DNA of 64,000 nt from a bacterium M00.F.Ca.ET.205.01.1.1 (GCA_004791255.1 SRUQ01000008.1:248001-312000); one strand, 5' to 3'; counted from the stretch's first letter, positions 28,113 to 40,498 are shown. Translations and numbers: made by a program. The notes: generated by a model from the letters alone, not told the origin.

Positions 28113-28325
28113 CTAGGCCTTGCGGCGCTTCGAAAGAGCCTTCATTAGTTCCGCTTCGGTGATGACCCCGTTCTGAAAAACGATGACGACTTCCTCGGCG
28201 AGGGCTTCCCTCTGCTCCCTGTCTTTTTGGGCTAGACGGCGCTCTTTGCACAAAAGATCGAACACCCGCTGGAGCAAGTCCAGATCAGCGGGCTCGGATA
28301 TTCCGCTGTAGCGTGTCAGAGGCAT
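28113..28325 (-). CDS. Conserved rhizobial small hypothetical protein
   Basis: 70 residues, start MPLTRYSGISEPADLDLLQR, followed by FDLLCKERR and VVIVFQNGVITEAELMKAL. The layout is that of a small helical protein which I recall as widespread but uncharacterised in Rhizobiales. ATG 28325 is chosen over the in-frame codons upstream because the conserved block begins there and GAGG precedes it. Confidence 0.6.
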   Translation of the reverse strand: MPLTRYSGISEPADLDLLQRVFDLLCKERRLAQKDREQREALAEEVVIVFQNGVITEAELMKALSKRRKA

Positions 28326-28554
28326 AGGGCCGCCCTCAATTGCCAACCCTGGCTTGTATTTTGCCACAGTCTACGCGGAATTCAATCGGGCTTGAGGGGA
28401 TCGGTCCGCGGCACGGCGCACACACATCTTCGTCGCAGCGGTCCTCTCCGAATACGCTTACGCAACATAATGCCCATCGCGCGCGTTCTACCGATGGAGG
28501 AGGTAGGGCCGGACTAACAGACGGCCTCCATGCAGCGACAAGATCGAGGCAACC

Positions 28555-29004
28555 ATGATGCCTAAGTTCAAAGAAGCGCTTGAGCGCGGAAAGCAGGCGA
28601 GGCGTCGGCAGGAGGAGCACGCCTACAATGAGACGGCGGAGCAAGTTGCCCCTGTGACCGACTTCGGCGCGCAGGCCAGGGCTTGGCTAAACGACGTTGC
28701 GATTGCGTCGTTGGAAGCGGCCAAGGCTGACGTGGCAGGCGAGATTGCTGTCGACATAGACACCGCCCCACGCCGCCAGGTCAAAGCGTCAACGCCATCC
28801 ATTCGGTTCCAAATCTACAGGAAGCGAGAACCGGAGAAGAAGATCAGAAAGACGTTCACTGTCGGCGTTCAGTTGAGTGGAGGGGTCTCAGTGTCCGCGC
28901 CTGGGATCGTGGCGAAAGATGTGGGAAACATAGGCGACAGGTCTGATGAGCGGTTCCGTAACTTGGTAGCCGAATTGATCGAGGACGCCGCTAAAAGCAC
29001 TTAG
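28555..29004 (+). CDS. Hypothetical protein
   Basis: 149 residues. The N-terminal helix is rich in Lys/Arg/Glu. A middle section (FGAQARAWLNDVAIASLEAA) is followed by a beta-type block with IRFQIYRKREPEKKIRKTFT and VQLSGGVSVSAPG. Proteins with such a terminal half look like small binding domains, but no family was recognised. AGGCAACC precedes the doubled ATG start. It is the last gene before tRNA-Thr in the putative island. Confidence 0.5.
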   Translation: MMPKFKEALERGKQARRRQEEHAYNETAEQVAPVTDFGAQARAWLNDVAIASLEAAKADVAGEIAVDIDTAPRRQVKASTPSIRFQIYRKREPEKKIRKTFTVGVQLSGGVSVSAPGIVAKDVGNIGDRSDERFRNLVAELIEDAAKST

Positions 29005-29277
29005 TCAACCTGTAGGAAAGGTAGCTCAATGGCACGGTGCGGGTGTAGCTGCCCCCATCGCCTCGGAATTGAGATCCTTGGCTACGTTGACCCACTCGGC
29101 GCATAGATGGCAGGCTCAATCGCAACGCCGCATTGTCACGACCTCCGAGACTAGAGGTCCACCAACGAAACTGACCCAGCCATCAATCCCCGTCCGATTT
29201 GTTACATGATTTGTAACGTCAGAATGGAAAGAAAGCGTTGTGCGTCAAAGGGCTTCAGCGATTTCAAGGGGATAGAC

Positions 29278-29352
<75 letters not shown>

Positions 29353-29514
29353 CGCTGATGGCGGGGCTTCTGCCATATCAAACCGGCAAGCGCAAGGCCA
29401 AGAACAACGCAACTGTGAAAGCCTTTGCCGGATAGCTTTCGATGACATGGCCGTGCCACAATGTTGGCTATGCCTGAATGGGCGTGCTGGCCGGGTGCCG
29501 GCCGGGACGGGACG

Positions 29515-29691
29515 ATGAGCGACAAGACAATTCCAGCAAAAAAGGGCGGTGCCGGCCGCAAGGATCGGCTTGCAGAGCAATTGCGGGCCAATTTGCAGAA
29601 GCGCAAGGCGCAGTCGCGCTCGCGGCGCACCGGCGACGCCGATCACCGGCCTGACGGGCTCGCGGCCGCCGGGAAAACGCAGAAAGATTAA
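29515..29691 (+). CDS. Small basic protein upstream of murA
   Basis: 58 residues, MSDKTIPAKKGGAGRKDRLA at the start, then LRANLQKRKAQSRSR. Highly charged and probably partly helical. I recall a short gene of this kind just upstream of murA in many Rhizobiales. Start at ATG 29515, with GGGACGGGACG upstream. Function unknown; it may be cotranscribed with murA, which begins 130 bp downstream. Confidence 0.6.
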   Translation: MSDKTIPAKKGGAGRKDRLAEQLRANLQKRKAQSRSRRTGDADHRPDGLAAAGKTQKD

Positions 29692-29820
29692 CTCGAATCG
29701 GCCACTCTTGGCCGGGGACAGCCGAAATCCTATTTCTTGAACCTGATCGGCCAATGGTCTAGACGGGCCGATACTCAAACGATTGAACCGGCTTTTTCGA
29801 GCCGAGAGGGACGTTTTTCC

Positions 29821-31113
<1,293 letters not shown>

Positions 31114-31320
31114 GCGAAATCGGCATTAGCCCGCCTCTACGCCGGTGGGTTGGCGAAAGCTGAGGCGACATCCGATCTCCCCTGCAAAGGGGGCGATCGG
31201 CAGCTTCCCCCACGGCGCCTTTCCGTGATTGCCCCGAGCGGGATCCGCGTTGCGGTTGCACCGATCGGAAAGACCGCCTAACAGAAGGCTGAACAGTCAA
31301 CCTTCAGGTGTGCATTCCGC

Positions 31321-31755
31321 ATGGCAGCCTTAAAACTCATCGCGCTCGACGACCAGGATCTGGGCATTGTCTCGGCTCATGTCCAGGACGCCGTGATGAA
31401 GGTTTCGGACCTCGAGTTCCTGCCATCGGCCAAGCGTTTCGTGCTGACCATGAACCGCTTCGTCTGGGAGGCAAAGTCGGGCCTGTTTCGCCAGCACAAT
31501 GAGCGGCGGCAGGCCGTGCTGCATTTCGACCGGGTGCTCGGCGCCAAGACCAGCGGCATTGCGCGCGACAAGCCGGCCGAAGTGCTGTCGCTGCTGGCGG
31601 TGAGCTTCATCGAGATCAGCAAGCCTGCCGGCATCGTCGAACTGATCTTTTCGGGCGGCAGCGCGATCATGCTCGATGTCGAGTGCATCGAGGCGCGCCT
31701 CGCCGACATAGGCGGCGCGTGGGAAGCCACGTCGCGTCCTGCCCACAGGTCCTGA
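31321..31755 (+). CDS. DUF2948 family protein
   Basis: 144 residues covering one DUF2948 domain: LKLIALDDQDLGIVSAHVQDAV at the start, FVLTMNRFVWE, then LELIFSGG-type (VELIFSGGSAIMLDVECIE) near the end. No catalytic motif is known. It stands 7 bp before hisD, an arrangement typical of Rhizobiales, and is presumably cotranscribed with it. Confidence 0.88.
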   Translation: MAALKLIALDDQDLGIVSAHVQDAVMKVSDLEFLPSAKRFVLTMNRFVWEAKSGLFRQHNERRQAVLHFDRVLGAKTSGIARDKPAEVLSLLAVSFIEISKPAGIVELIFSGGSAIMLDVECIEARLADIGGAWEATSRPAHRS

Positions 31756-31762
31756 GTATCCG

Positions 31763-33055
31763 ATGGCTATCACGCTTCGCCAATCCGACGCCGATTTCGA
31801 GCAGCGTTTCGCCGCCTTCCTGACGACCAAGCGGGAAGTGTCGGAGGACGTCGATGCCGCGGTTCGCCAGATCATCGCGCGCGTGCGCGCCGAGGGCGAC
31901 GCGGCCCTGATCGACTACACGCTGAAATTCGACAAGGCCGACCTGAACAAGCTAGGCATCGCCGTCTCCAGGGACGACATCGCAAAGGCCTATGCAGAGG
32001 CCGACCCGCAAACGGTCGAGGCGCTGCATTTCGCGCGCGACCGCATCCGCTCGCATCACGAGCGGCAGAAGCCCAGGGACGACCGCTATACGGATGCGGC
32101 CGGCGTCGAGCTCGGCTCGCGCTGGACGGCCATCGAGGCGGTCGGGCTCTACGTGCCCGGCGGTACGGCAAGTTATCCGAGTTCGGTGCTGATGAACGCC
32201 ATCCCGGCTGGGGTGGCCGGGGTCGAGCGCATCGTCATGGTGGTGCCGGCTCCCGGCGGCATCATCAATCCGCTGGTGCTGGTGGCGGCCGACATTGCCG
32301 GCGTGTCTGAAATCTACCGCGTCGGCGGCGCCCAGGCGATCGCAGCACTTGCCTACGGAACCGGGACGATCCGGCCCGTCGCCAAGATCGTCGGGCCGGG
32401 CAATGCCTATGTCGCGGCGGCGAAGCGCCAGGTGTTCGGCACGGTCGGCATCGACATGATCGCCGGCCCTTCGGAAGTGCTTGTCGTGGCCGACGCGGAC
32501 AATGATCCGGACTGGATCGCCGCCGACCTTCTCGCCCAGGCCGAACATGACGTGTCGGCGCAGTCAATCCTGATCACCGATGATGCGGCTTTCGGCGTTG
32601 CCGTCGAAGCGGCGGTCGAGCGCCAGTTGAAGAGCCTGCCGCGCGCCGAGACGGCGGCGGCGAGCTGGCGCGATTTCGGCGCGGTGATCCTCGTCCCGAC
32701 CATCGAGTCCTCGCTGCCGCTGGTCGACCGTATCGCGGCCGAACATGTCGAACTCGCCATCGCGGATGCGGAGGCCTTTCTTTCCAGGATGCGCAATGCC
32801 GGCGCGGTGTTTCTCGGCCGTCACACGCCGGAAGCCATCGGCGACTATGTCGGCGGTTCCAACCATGTGCTGCCGACGGCGCGCTCGGCGCGTTTCTCGT
32901 CGGGCCTGTCGGTGCTCGATTTCGTCAAGCGCACCTCGATCCTGAAGCTGGGGCCGGAACAATTGCGGGCGCTGGCGCCCGCGGCCATGGCGCTGGCCAG
33001 CGCGGAAGGCCTCGACGCGCATGGCCGTTCCGTCTCCAGACGGCTGAACATGTAG
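31763..33055 (+). CDS. hisD: Histidinol dehydrogenase
   Basis: Zinc enzyme that oxidises L-histidinol to L-histidine in two NAD+-dependent steps, the end of histidine synthesis. 430 residues. It shows VPGGTASYPSSVLMNAIPA, the signature region GPGNAYVAAAKRQVFG, QAEHDVSAQSILITD with metal and base residues, HVELAI, and a terminal GLDAHGRSV holding the last His ligand. It starts 7 bp after the DUF2948 gene and ends 6 bp before the UPF0262 gene. Confidence 0.97.
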   Translation: MAITLRQSDADFEQRFAAFLTTKREVSEDVDAAVRQIIARVRAEGDAALIDYTLKFDKADLNKLGIAVSRDDIAKAYAEADPQTVEALHFARDRIRSHHERQKPRDDRYTDAAGVELGSRWTAIEAVGLYVPGGTASYPSSVLMNAIPAGVAGVERIVMVVPAPGGIINPLVLVAADIAGVSEIYRVGGAQAIAALAYGTGTIRPVAKIVGPGNAYVAAAKRQVFGTVGIDMIAGPSEVLVVADADNDPDWIAADLLAQAEHDVSAQSILITDDAAFGVAVEAAVERQLKSLPRAETAAASWRDFGAVILVPTIESSLPLVDRIAAEHVELAIADAEAFLSRMRNAGAVFLGRHTPEAIGDYVGGSNHVLPTARSARFSSGLSVLDFVKRTSILKLGPEQLRALAPAAMALASAEGLDAHGRSVSRRLNM

Positions 33056-33061
33056 GCTGAT

Positions 33062-33547
33062 ATGTCCGACTCCGATCAAACCCGCGCCAGGCTGATCGAT
33101 GTCGAGCTCGATGAATCGATCGGCCGCTCCACGCCCGATGTCGAGCATGAGCGCGCGGTGGCGATCTTCGACCTGATCGAGGAGAACAGTTTTCAGCCGG
33201 TCAACGACGGCGGCGCCGGCCCCTACCGGCTCAAGCTGTCGCTGGCAGAGTCCCGGCTGGTCTTTGCCGTGACGCGCGAGGATGGCGGCGACGTCGTCAC
33301 CCATATCCTGTCGCTGACGCCGCTCAGGCGCATCGTCAAGGACTACTACCTGATCTGCGAGAGCTACTACGACGCCATCCGCTCCTCGACGCCGAGCCAT
33401 ATCGAGGCAATCGACATGGGCCGACGCGGCCTGCACAATGAGGGCTCGCAGACGCTGATGGACCGGCTGGCTGGCAAGATCGACATCGACTTCGACACGG
33501 CGCGCCGGCTGTTCACGCTGGTCTGCGTGCTGCATTGGCGGGGCTAG
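33062..33547 (+). CDS. UPF0262 family protein
   Basis: A 161-residue protein matching the UPF0262 family in length and in motifs such as ELDESIGRSTPDVEHERAVA, HILSLTPLRRIVKDYYLICE and AIDMGRRGLHNEG. Function unknown, restricted to alphaproteobacteria. It sits between hisD and a phosphatase gene whose start overlaps its last 13 bases. Confidence 0.92.
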   Translation: MSDSDQTRARLIDVELDESIGRSTPDVEHERAVAIFDLIEENSFQPVNDGGAGPYRLKLSLAESRLVFAVTREDGGDVVTHILSLTPLRRIVKDYYLICESYYDAIRSSTPSHIEAIDMGRRGLHNEGSQTLMDRLAGKIDIDFDTARRLFTLVCVLHWRG

Positions 33548-33996
33548 CCCTGGCTGCCGGCGCCCTGCCCCGTTCGGTCCTGTTCCTGTGCGGCATGAAT
33601 GCCGTGCGTTCGCCAATGGCCGAACTGCTGGCGCGCCGGATGCTGCCGGCCACTATTTTCGTTGCCTCCGCCGGCGTCCGCGCCGGTGAGCGCGACCCGT
33701 TCGTCGATGCCGTGCTTGCCGAGGAAGGTCTGTCGCTGGGCGAACGCCATCCAAGAACGATGGATGACCTCGAGGACGACTATTTCGACCTGATCGTGAC
33801 GTTGGCGCCGGAAGCGCACCATGCGGCACTTGAGCTCACCCGTTCGCTCGCCGTCGAGGTCGAATATTGGCCGACGCCCGATCCGACTGACGCCGGCGGC
33901 ACGCGCGAGCAGATCATGGCCAGTTATCGCGACGTGCGCGAAAGGTTGAAAACCCGCATAGTCCGCCGATTCGCTCCCATTCAGGCCGCCGATTAA
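33535..33996 (+). CDS. Low-molecular-weight protein-tyrosine-phosphatase-like protein
   Basis: 153 residues. The LMW-PTP P-loop is in VLFLCGMNAVRSPMAE, giving C-x5-R-S with the nucleophilic Cys. The acid-loop Asp is in YWPTPDPTD near the C-terminus. Such enzymes act as tyrosine phosphatases or arsenate reductases. The inferred start is TTG 33535 inside the UPF0262 gene; no later start lies before the P-loop, so coupling by overlap is likely. Substrate unknown. Confidence 0.87.
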   Translation: MAGLALAAGALPRSVLFLCGMNAVRSPMAELLARRMLPATIFVASAGVRAGERDPFVDAVLAEEGLSLGERHPRTMDDLEDDYFDLIVTLAPEAHHAALELTRSLAVEVEYWPTPDPTDAGGTREQIMASYRDVRERLKTRIVRRFAPIQAAD

Positions 33997-34083
33997 GCGT
34001 GTTCACAAGCGGACGAATATCATATAGGTTCCGCCGAAATTTCCGGCCGGGCGCCGGGAAAGCAATCCAAGTAAAGGTATCGA

Positions 34084-34302
34084 ATGCCGAAGGAAGAAGT
34101 CCTCGAGTTTCCGGGTGTGGTCACGGAACTGCTGCCCAACGCCATGTTCCGGGTGAAACTCGAAAACGAACACGAAATCATCGCCCATACGGCCGGCCGC
34201 ATGCGCAAGAACCGCATCCGCGTGCTGACCGGCGACAAGGTCCTGGTCGAAATGACGCCCTACGACCTGACCAAGGGCCGCATCACCTATCGTTTCAAGT
34301 AA
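34084..34302 (+). CDS. infA: Translation initiation factor IF-1
   Basis: A 72-residue S1/OB-fold protein that binds the 30S A site with IF-2 and IF-3. Nearly invariant features are visible: [40 protein letters not shown] and the end [11 protein letters not shown]. Length equals the usual IF-1. The maf gene begins 27 bp downstream. Confidence 0.98.
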
Positions 34303-34329
34303 GATCGCCAGGACCCGGCTGGAATCGCG

Positions 34330-34956
34330 ATGAGCATTTTGCAGAAGCTGGTGCTTGCCTCGGGTTCGCCGCGCCGCATTGAACTCTTGCAGCAGGCCGG
34401 CATCGAGCCGGACCGGGTGCTGCCCGCCGACATCGACGAGGCGCCGCTGCGCGCCGAGCATCCGCGCTCGCTGGCCAAGCGGCTGGCGACGGAGAAGGCC
34501 GAGAAGGCGCTGGCCTCGCTGAAATCGGAAGCCGACTATGCGCCGGGCTTCGTGCTTGCCGCTGATACGGTGGTCGCTGTCGGACGGCGCATCCTGCCGA
34601 AGGCCGAGACGCTCGACGACGCCTCCAACTGCCTGGGGCTGCTCTCCGGCCGCTCGCACCGGGTCTATTCCGGCATCTGCCTGATCACGCCGGGCGGCAA
34701 ATTGCGTCAGCGGCTGGTCGAGACGCGGGTGCGCTTCAAGCGGCTGCCGCGCGAGGAGATCGACGCCTATGTCGCGTCGGGAGAGTGGCGCGGCAAGGCC
34801 GGCGGCTACGCCGTCCAAGGCCTGGCCGGCGCTTTCGTCGTCAAGCTGGTCGGCTCCTACACCAACGTCGTCGGCCTGCCGCTCTATGAGACGGTTGCGC
34901 TGCTTTCGGGCGAAGGCTTCAAGGTCCACCAGAGCTGGCTGTCCGCGCGGCCATGA
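34330..34956 (+). CDS. maf: Maf-family nucleoside triphosphate pyrophosphatase
   Basis: Hydrolyses non-canonical or modified nucleoside triphosphates to monophosphates (house-cleaning), linked to septum control in some bacteria. At 208 residues it shows LASGSPRRIELL at the start, DTVVAVGRRILPKAE in the middle, and the C-terminal WRGKAGGYAVQGLAGAFV and SYTNVVGLPL motifs. Its stop overlaps the yacG start in an ATGA tetranucleotide. Confidence 0.95.
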   Translation: MSILQKLVLASGSPRRIELLQQAGIEPDRVLPADIDEAPLRAEHPRSLAKRLATEKAEKALASLKSEADYAPGFVLAADTVVAVGRRILPKAETLDDASNCLGLLSGRSHRVYSGICLITPGGKLRQRLVETRVRFKRLPREEIDAYVASGEWRGKAGGYAVQGLAGAFVVKLVGSYTNVVGLPLYETVALLSGEGFKVHQSWLSARP

Positions 34957-35150
34957 GCCTGGACGACAAGGTAACCCCGCTGCGGCCGAAGCGGCCCTGC
35001 CCCGAATGCGGCAAGCCGTCGGCGCGCGAGACCTATCCGTTCTGCTCCAAGCGCTGCAAGGACATAGACCTCAACCGTTGGCTGAAGGGCGCCTATGTCA
35101 TCAGCGGCCGCGACGACGAGGAAGAACCCGACGCCGACGAGCCGAAGTGA
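34953..35150 (+). CDS. yacG: DNA gyrase inhibitor YacG (zinc protein)
   Basis: A 65-residue protein with a four-Cys zinc site: CPECGK and CSKRCKDIDLNRWL. The latter continues into the conserved LNRWLKGAYVISG and an acidic tail. E. coli YacG binds GyrB and inhibits gyrase. The ATGA overlap with maf implies translational coupling. Last gene of the plus-strand run from murA; a shared hairpin follows. Confidence 0.95.
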   Translation: MSLDDKVTPLRPKRPCPECGKPSARETYPFCSKRCKDIDLNRWLKGAYVISGRDDEEEPDADEPK

Positions 35151-35153
35151 TCG

Positions 35154-35174
35154 AGGCCGCCGTTCAGGCGGCCT
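35154..35174. terminator. Hairpin between yacG and agaL2 (convergent)
   Basis: A perfect 8-bp stem AGGCCGCC/GGCGGCCT around GTTCA lies in the 3-prime junction and reaches into the last codons of agaL2. It could end transcription from both sides, though no T run is present. Confidence 0.5.
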
Positions 35175-36534
35175 GCGTCTTGCGGCTCACACGCGCCCAG
35201 GCCGGCAGCCAGTCTCCATGAGCTGAGAGAAGATCATCGACCAGGGACCAGATCTGGTCGAGGTCGAGTTCGGCCGCGGTGTGCGGGTCCATCATCGCGG
35301 CGTGATAGATGTGGTCGCGATTCTCGGTCATCAGCGCCCGCACCGTCAGTTCCTGCACGTTGATGTTGGTGCGGATCAGCGCCGTCAATTGCGGCGGCAA
35401 GTCGCCGATATAGGTCGGCTGGATGCCGGACGCATCGACCAGGCACGGCACCTCGGCGGCGCAATCCTGGGGCAGCGAGGTGATGCAGCCATTGTTGCGG
35501 ACATTGCCGTAGATCACCGAGGGTTCGCCGGTCCAGACCGAGTTCATGATCGAGGAGGCATATTCCTTCGACTCCTCGACCTCGATGCGCTGGGCCGAGC
35601 GGTAGGCCTGTGCCTGGTCCTTCCAGCGCTCGATCTGCTCGATACAACGCTTGGGATATTCGTCGAGCGGAATGCCGTATTTCTCGATCAGATCGGGGCG
35701 GCCGTCCTTGATGAAATAGGGCGTGTATTCGGCGAAATGCTCCGAGCTTTCGGTGACGAAGTAACCGAGCCGGGTCAGCATCTCGTAGCGCACCTTGTTG
35801 GGGCAGCGCGGATTCCAGCCGGGCTTGGGGGCCCGGCCTTCGCGATAGGCGCGCACGAGGTCGGGATAGAGATCGCGGTAGGAGCCGTCCGGCTGCCGGT
35901 GCTCGAACTTGAGATAGAAGGCCATGTGGTTGATGCCGGCCGAGCGGTAGCGGATCTCGCCATAGGGAAGGTCGAGATCGTGCGCGAGTTCCATCGCCGT
36001 ACCCTGCACCGAATGGCAGAGCCCGACCTGCTTGATATCAGGGTATTTCTCCGATATCGCCCAGGTGTTGATCGCCATCGGGTTGACGTATTGCAGCATG
36101 ATCGCCTCCGGGCAGACGGCAAGCATGTCCTCACAGATCTTCCACAGATGCGGCACGGTCCGGAGGCCGCGCATGATGCCGCCGACGCCGAGCGTGTCGG
36201 CGATGGTCTGGCGCAACCCGTATTTCTTCGGCACCTCGAAATCGGTGACCGTGCAAGGCTCGTAGCCGCCAATCTGGAAGGCGACGACGACGAAGTCGGC
36301 GCCGGCAAGCGCCTTGCGCTGATCCGAATAGGCCTCGGCCTTCGCCTTGACGCCGAGCGTTGCGATCAGCTTGTTGACGACGATTGCGCTCTCTTCCAGC
36401 CGCTGCGGGTTGATGTCCATCAGCGCGATCGTCGCGCCTGAAAGGGCCGGCCGCTGCAGCACATCGCCGACGATGTTCTTCATGAACACCGTCGATCCGG
36501 CGCCGATGAAAGTGATCTTGGGATTTCTTGCCAC
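35164..36534 (-). CDS. agaL2: Alpha-galactosidase, glycoside hydrolase family 4 (second copy)
   Basis: GH4 enzymes cleave alpha-galactosides such as melibiose and raffinose by an NAD+- and Mn2+-dependent oxidation-elimination route. The 456-residue protein shows the N-terminal Rossmann motif TFIGAGSTVF, the metal-binding Cys-His in LCHSVQG, NPMAINTWA, and AGINHMAFYLKFE. The reading frame extends to an ATG at 36549, but a perfect GGAGG precedes GTG 36534 by 5 bases, so translation probably starts MARNPKITFIG. It is the last gene of the agp operon, and it matches the position of agaL2 in S. meliloti. Confidence 0.88.
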   Translation of the reverse strand: MARNPKITFIGAGSTVFMKNIVGDVLQRPALSGATIALMDINPQRLEESAIVVNKLIATLGVKAKAEAYSDQRKALAGADFVVVAFQIGGYEPCTVTDFEVPKKYGLRQTIADTLGVGGIMRGLRTVPHLWKICEDMLAVCPEAIMLQYVNPMAINTWAISEKYPDIKQVGLCHSVQGTAMELAHDLDLPYGEIRYRSAGINHMAFYLKFEHRQPDGSYRDLYPDLVRAYREGRAPKPGWNPRCPNKVRYEMLTRLGYFVTESSEHFAEYTPYFIKDGRPDLIEKYGIPLDEYPKRCIEQIERWKDQAQAYRSAQRIEVEESKEYASSIMNSVWTGEPSVIYGNVRNNGCITSLPQDCAAEVPCLVDASGIQPTYIGDLPPQLTALIRTNINVQELTVRALMTENRDHIYHAAMMDPHTAAELDLDQIWSLVDDLLSAHGDWLPAWARVSRKTQAA

Positions 36535-36554
36535 GCTAACCTCCGGCATAAGTT

Positions 36555-38222
<1,668 letters not shown>

Positions 38223-38232
38223 CCCGGCCACC

Positions 38233-39375
38233 TCAATAAGGATCGACGGCATCGCGCAGGCCGTCACCCAGCGCGTTGAAGGCAAAGACGGTGACCAGCA
38301 CGAAGCCGACCGGCGACAGGATCCAGGGATAGGTGCCGATGACCGAATAGGTCGCGGTGTCCTGCAGCATCAGGCCCCATGAGATCAGCGGCGGCTTGAC
38401 GGCGAAGCCGAGGAACCCAAGGAAGGATTCCAGAAGCACCACCGTCGGGATGGCCAGAGTGACCGCAACGATCACATGGCTCATCACATTGGGGAAGATG
38501 TGTTGCATGATGATGCGCCGGTCGGTGGCGCCGACCGCCATGGCGGCGCGCACATACTCGATCCGTGCCAGCGCCAGCGTCTTGCCGCGCACCTCGCGCG
38601 ACATCTGCGCCCAGCCGAGCGCCGACATGACGATGATGACGAAGGCCAGGAAGACGTTGGTCGGCGCGGTGACCGGGATCAGCGTCGTCAGCGCCAGATA
38701 GAGCGGCAGTTGCGGGAAGGCGAGCACCAGTTCGACGAAGCGCTGCATCCAGATATCGAAGCGGCCGCCGAAATAGCCGGAGACCATGCCGACGGTCGTG
38801 CCGATGACGGTGATGATGAAGACCACCGTCAGCGCGATCATCAGCGAGACGCGCGAACCGTGGATGGCGCGCGACAGCACGTCGCGGCCGAACTTGTCGG
38901 TACCAAGGAAATGCACCGGCTGGCCGTCCATCGAGGCGAAGAAATGGCGGCTTGCCGGGATGAGGCCGAGGAGCTTGTAAGGCGCGCCTTCGACGAAGAA
39001 ACCGAGCAGCCTTGGATGGTCGTAGTCGGGCCCGACGATGGGCTGGAAGGTGACCGGGTCGAGATCGGTGGAATCGGCGAGCGCATAGACCCTCGGCCGG
39101 GCGACGAAATTGCCGTCCTTGTCGTGGAAAGCAGGCATCTGTGGCGGCGCGAAACCGACATCCGTCGCCTTCGGATCCATCGGCGCCAGAAACTCGGCGA
39201 ACACGGCCATCAGGAGCAGCAGCACGACCAGGCAGAGCCCGGCCATGCCGGTCCAGGAACGCCTCAGCCGGCGCCAGACGAGCGCGATGTAGCTCTCATT
39301 GCCGCGCGCGGGCTTGCTTGCGCTTTCCTCGGCAGGCAGCGGCAGCGGCGGCGGCGTTGTGTCGAAAGCCAGCAT
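38233..39375 (-). CDS. agpC: Alpha-galactoside ABC transporter permease
   Basis: 380 residues, DppC-type. A Pro-rich N-terminus leads to a first membrane helix (about 40-62), then a long periplasmic loop of ~100 residues before the five-helix permease core. The EAA loop (EYVRAAMAVGATDRRIIMQHIFPN) that contacts the ATPase is clear. The extended loop is larger than in most DppC proteins and is seen in sugar/oligosaccharide-type members. Its ATG abuts the agpB stop without a gap. Confidence 0.9.
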   Translation of the reverse strand: MLAFDTTPPPLPLPAEESASKPARGNESYIALVWRRLRRSWTGMAGLCLVVLLLLMAVFAEFLAPMDPKATDVGFAPPQMPAFHDKDGNFVARPRVYALADSTDLDPVTFQPIVGPDYDHPRLLGFFVEGAPYKLLGLIPASRHFFASMDGQPVHFLGTDKFGRDVLSRAIHGSRVSLMIALTVVFIITVIGTTVGMVSGYFGGRFDIWMQRFVELVLAFPQLPLYLALTTLIPVTAPTNVFLAFVIIVMSALGWAQMSREVRGKTLALARIEYVRAAMAVGATDRRIIMQHIFPNVMSHVIVAVTLAIPTVVLLESFLGFLGFAVKPPLISWGLMLQDTATYSVIGTYPWILSPVGFVLVTVFAFNALGDGLRDAVDPY

Positions 39376-40383
39376 CTAGCCCTCCCCGAACTGGCGCACG
39401 CGTGGATCGAGCAAGGCGAGCAGCATGTCGGCGATGATGTTGCCGACGATCAGCGTCGCCGACAGCACCATCATGAAGGTGGCGGTGACATAGACGTCGC
39501 CGACGGCCATCGAGCCGACGATCGCCGGGCCGACGGTGGGCAACGCGAAGATGATTGCCGTCTCGATCTCGCCGGTGAGCATGTAGGGCAGCACCACGCC
39601 CTGATACATGACCAGCGGATGCAGCGCATTGGGCACGGCATGGCGCATGACGACGGCGCTTCCGGTCAGCCCCTTGGCCTTGGCCGTCTCGACATATTGC
39701 GCGTTCAGCGTGTCCAGCAGGTTTCCGCGCATGACGCGCATATTGTAGGCAAGGCCGCCGAAAGTGGCGATCGCCACCACCGGCCAGACATGCTTGACCA
39801 GGTCGACGAACTTGCCCCACGACCATGGCGCGCCGCCATATTGCGGCGAGAAGAACGAACCGATCTCCGACACGTTGAACTGGAAGACAAGGAGATAGAC
39901 GATGATCAGCGCCATCAGGAAGCGCGGCACCGTCATGCCGAGGAAGGAAATGGCCGACAGCGTCGAGTCGATCCAGGTGTATTGCCGGGTCGCCGCCCAG
40001 ATGCCGAAGGTGATGCCCAGCACCGAGGCGAGCAGGTGGCAGACCAGCGCCAGAAGCAAGGTGCGCGGCAGGCGCTCGCCGACCACATCGGCGACCGGCT
40101 TGTTGTAATAGAGGCTGTAGCCGAAATCGCCGCGGGTGACGATGCCACCGATCCAGTTGAGATACTGGACGGGCAGCGGCTTATCGAGGCCATGCTCGAT
40201 GCGGTAGGCGTTGGCCTGCGCATCGGCCTCGGCGAAGGAGGCGCCACCCTGATTGATCAGCTGCGAGCGGATGTAGTCGGCATAGTCGCCCGGCGGCGCC
40301 TGGATGATGGCGAAGGTGACCAGGCTGAGGATGGCGAGGACCGGGATTGCCGACGCTATGCGCATGAGCAGGAATCGCAGCAT
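39376..40383 (-). CDS. agpB: Alpha-galactoside ABC transporter permease
   Basis: A 335-residue DppB-type permease. The N-terminal helix (ILSLVTFAIIQAPPGDYADY) is followed by a periplasmic section and five core helices. The EAA loop is at QYVETAKAKGLTGSAVVMRHAVPN. It pairs with AgpC in the membrane. It follows agpA after a 115-bp gap that holds a strong stem-loop. Confidence 0.9.
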   Translation of the reverse strand: MLRFLLMRIASAIPVLAILSLVTFAIIQAPPGDYADYIRSQLINQGGASFAEADAQANAYRIEHGLDKPLPVQYLNWIGGIVTRGDFGYSLYYNKPVADVVGERLPRTLLLALVCHLLASVLGITFGIWAATRQYTWIDSTLSAISFLGMTVPRFLMALIIVYLLVFQFNVSEIGSFFSPQYGGAPWSWGKFVDLVKHVWPVVAIATFGGLAYNMRVMRGNLLDTLNAQYVETAKAKGLTGSAVVMRHAVPNALHPLVMYQGVVLPYMLTGEIETAIIFALPTVGPAIVGSMAVGDVYVTATFMMVLSATLIVGNIIADMLLALLDPRVRQFGEG

Positions 40384-40446
40384 CGGACGGTCTCATTCCT
40401 TGTCTCGCCGATCGCACCGTTCCGGTGCATGCGGAGGTTGGCTTTG

Positions 40447-40473
40447 TCCGGCCGCGCCAGCGGCGCGGCCGGA
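40447..40473 (-). other. Intercistronic stem-loop between agpA and agpB
   Basis: A perfect 12-bp stem TCCGGCCGCGCC/GGCGCGGCCGGA around a 3-base loop follows the binding-protein gene and precedes the permeases. Such hairpins commonly stabilise or partly terminate the mRNA so that the binding protein is made in excess. No U-tract is present on the agp strand. Confidence 0.75.
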
Positions 40474-40498
40474 GTTCTCTCGTCAGGGGAGGTAAACC

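Noticed and set aside
29020..29065. tRNA D-arm-like string GTAGCTCAATGG between the last island gene and tRNA-Thr
   Set aside because: No matching acceptor, anticodon or T arm could be folded around it; at most a tRNA relic.
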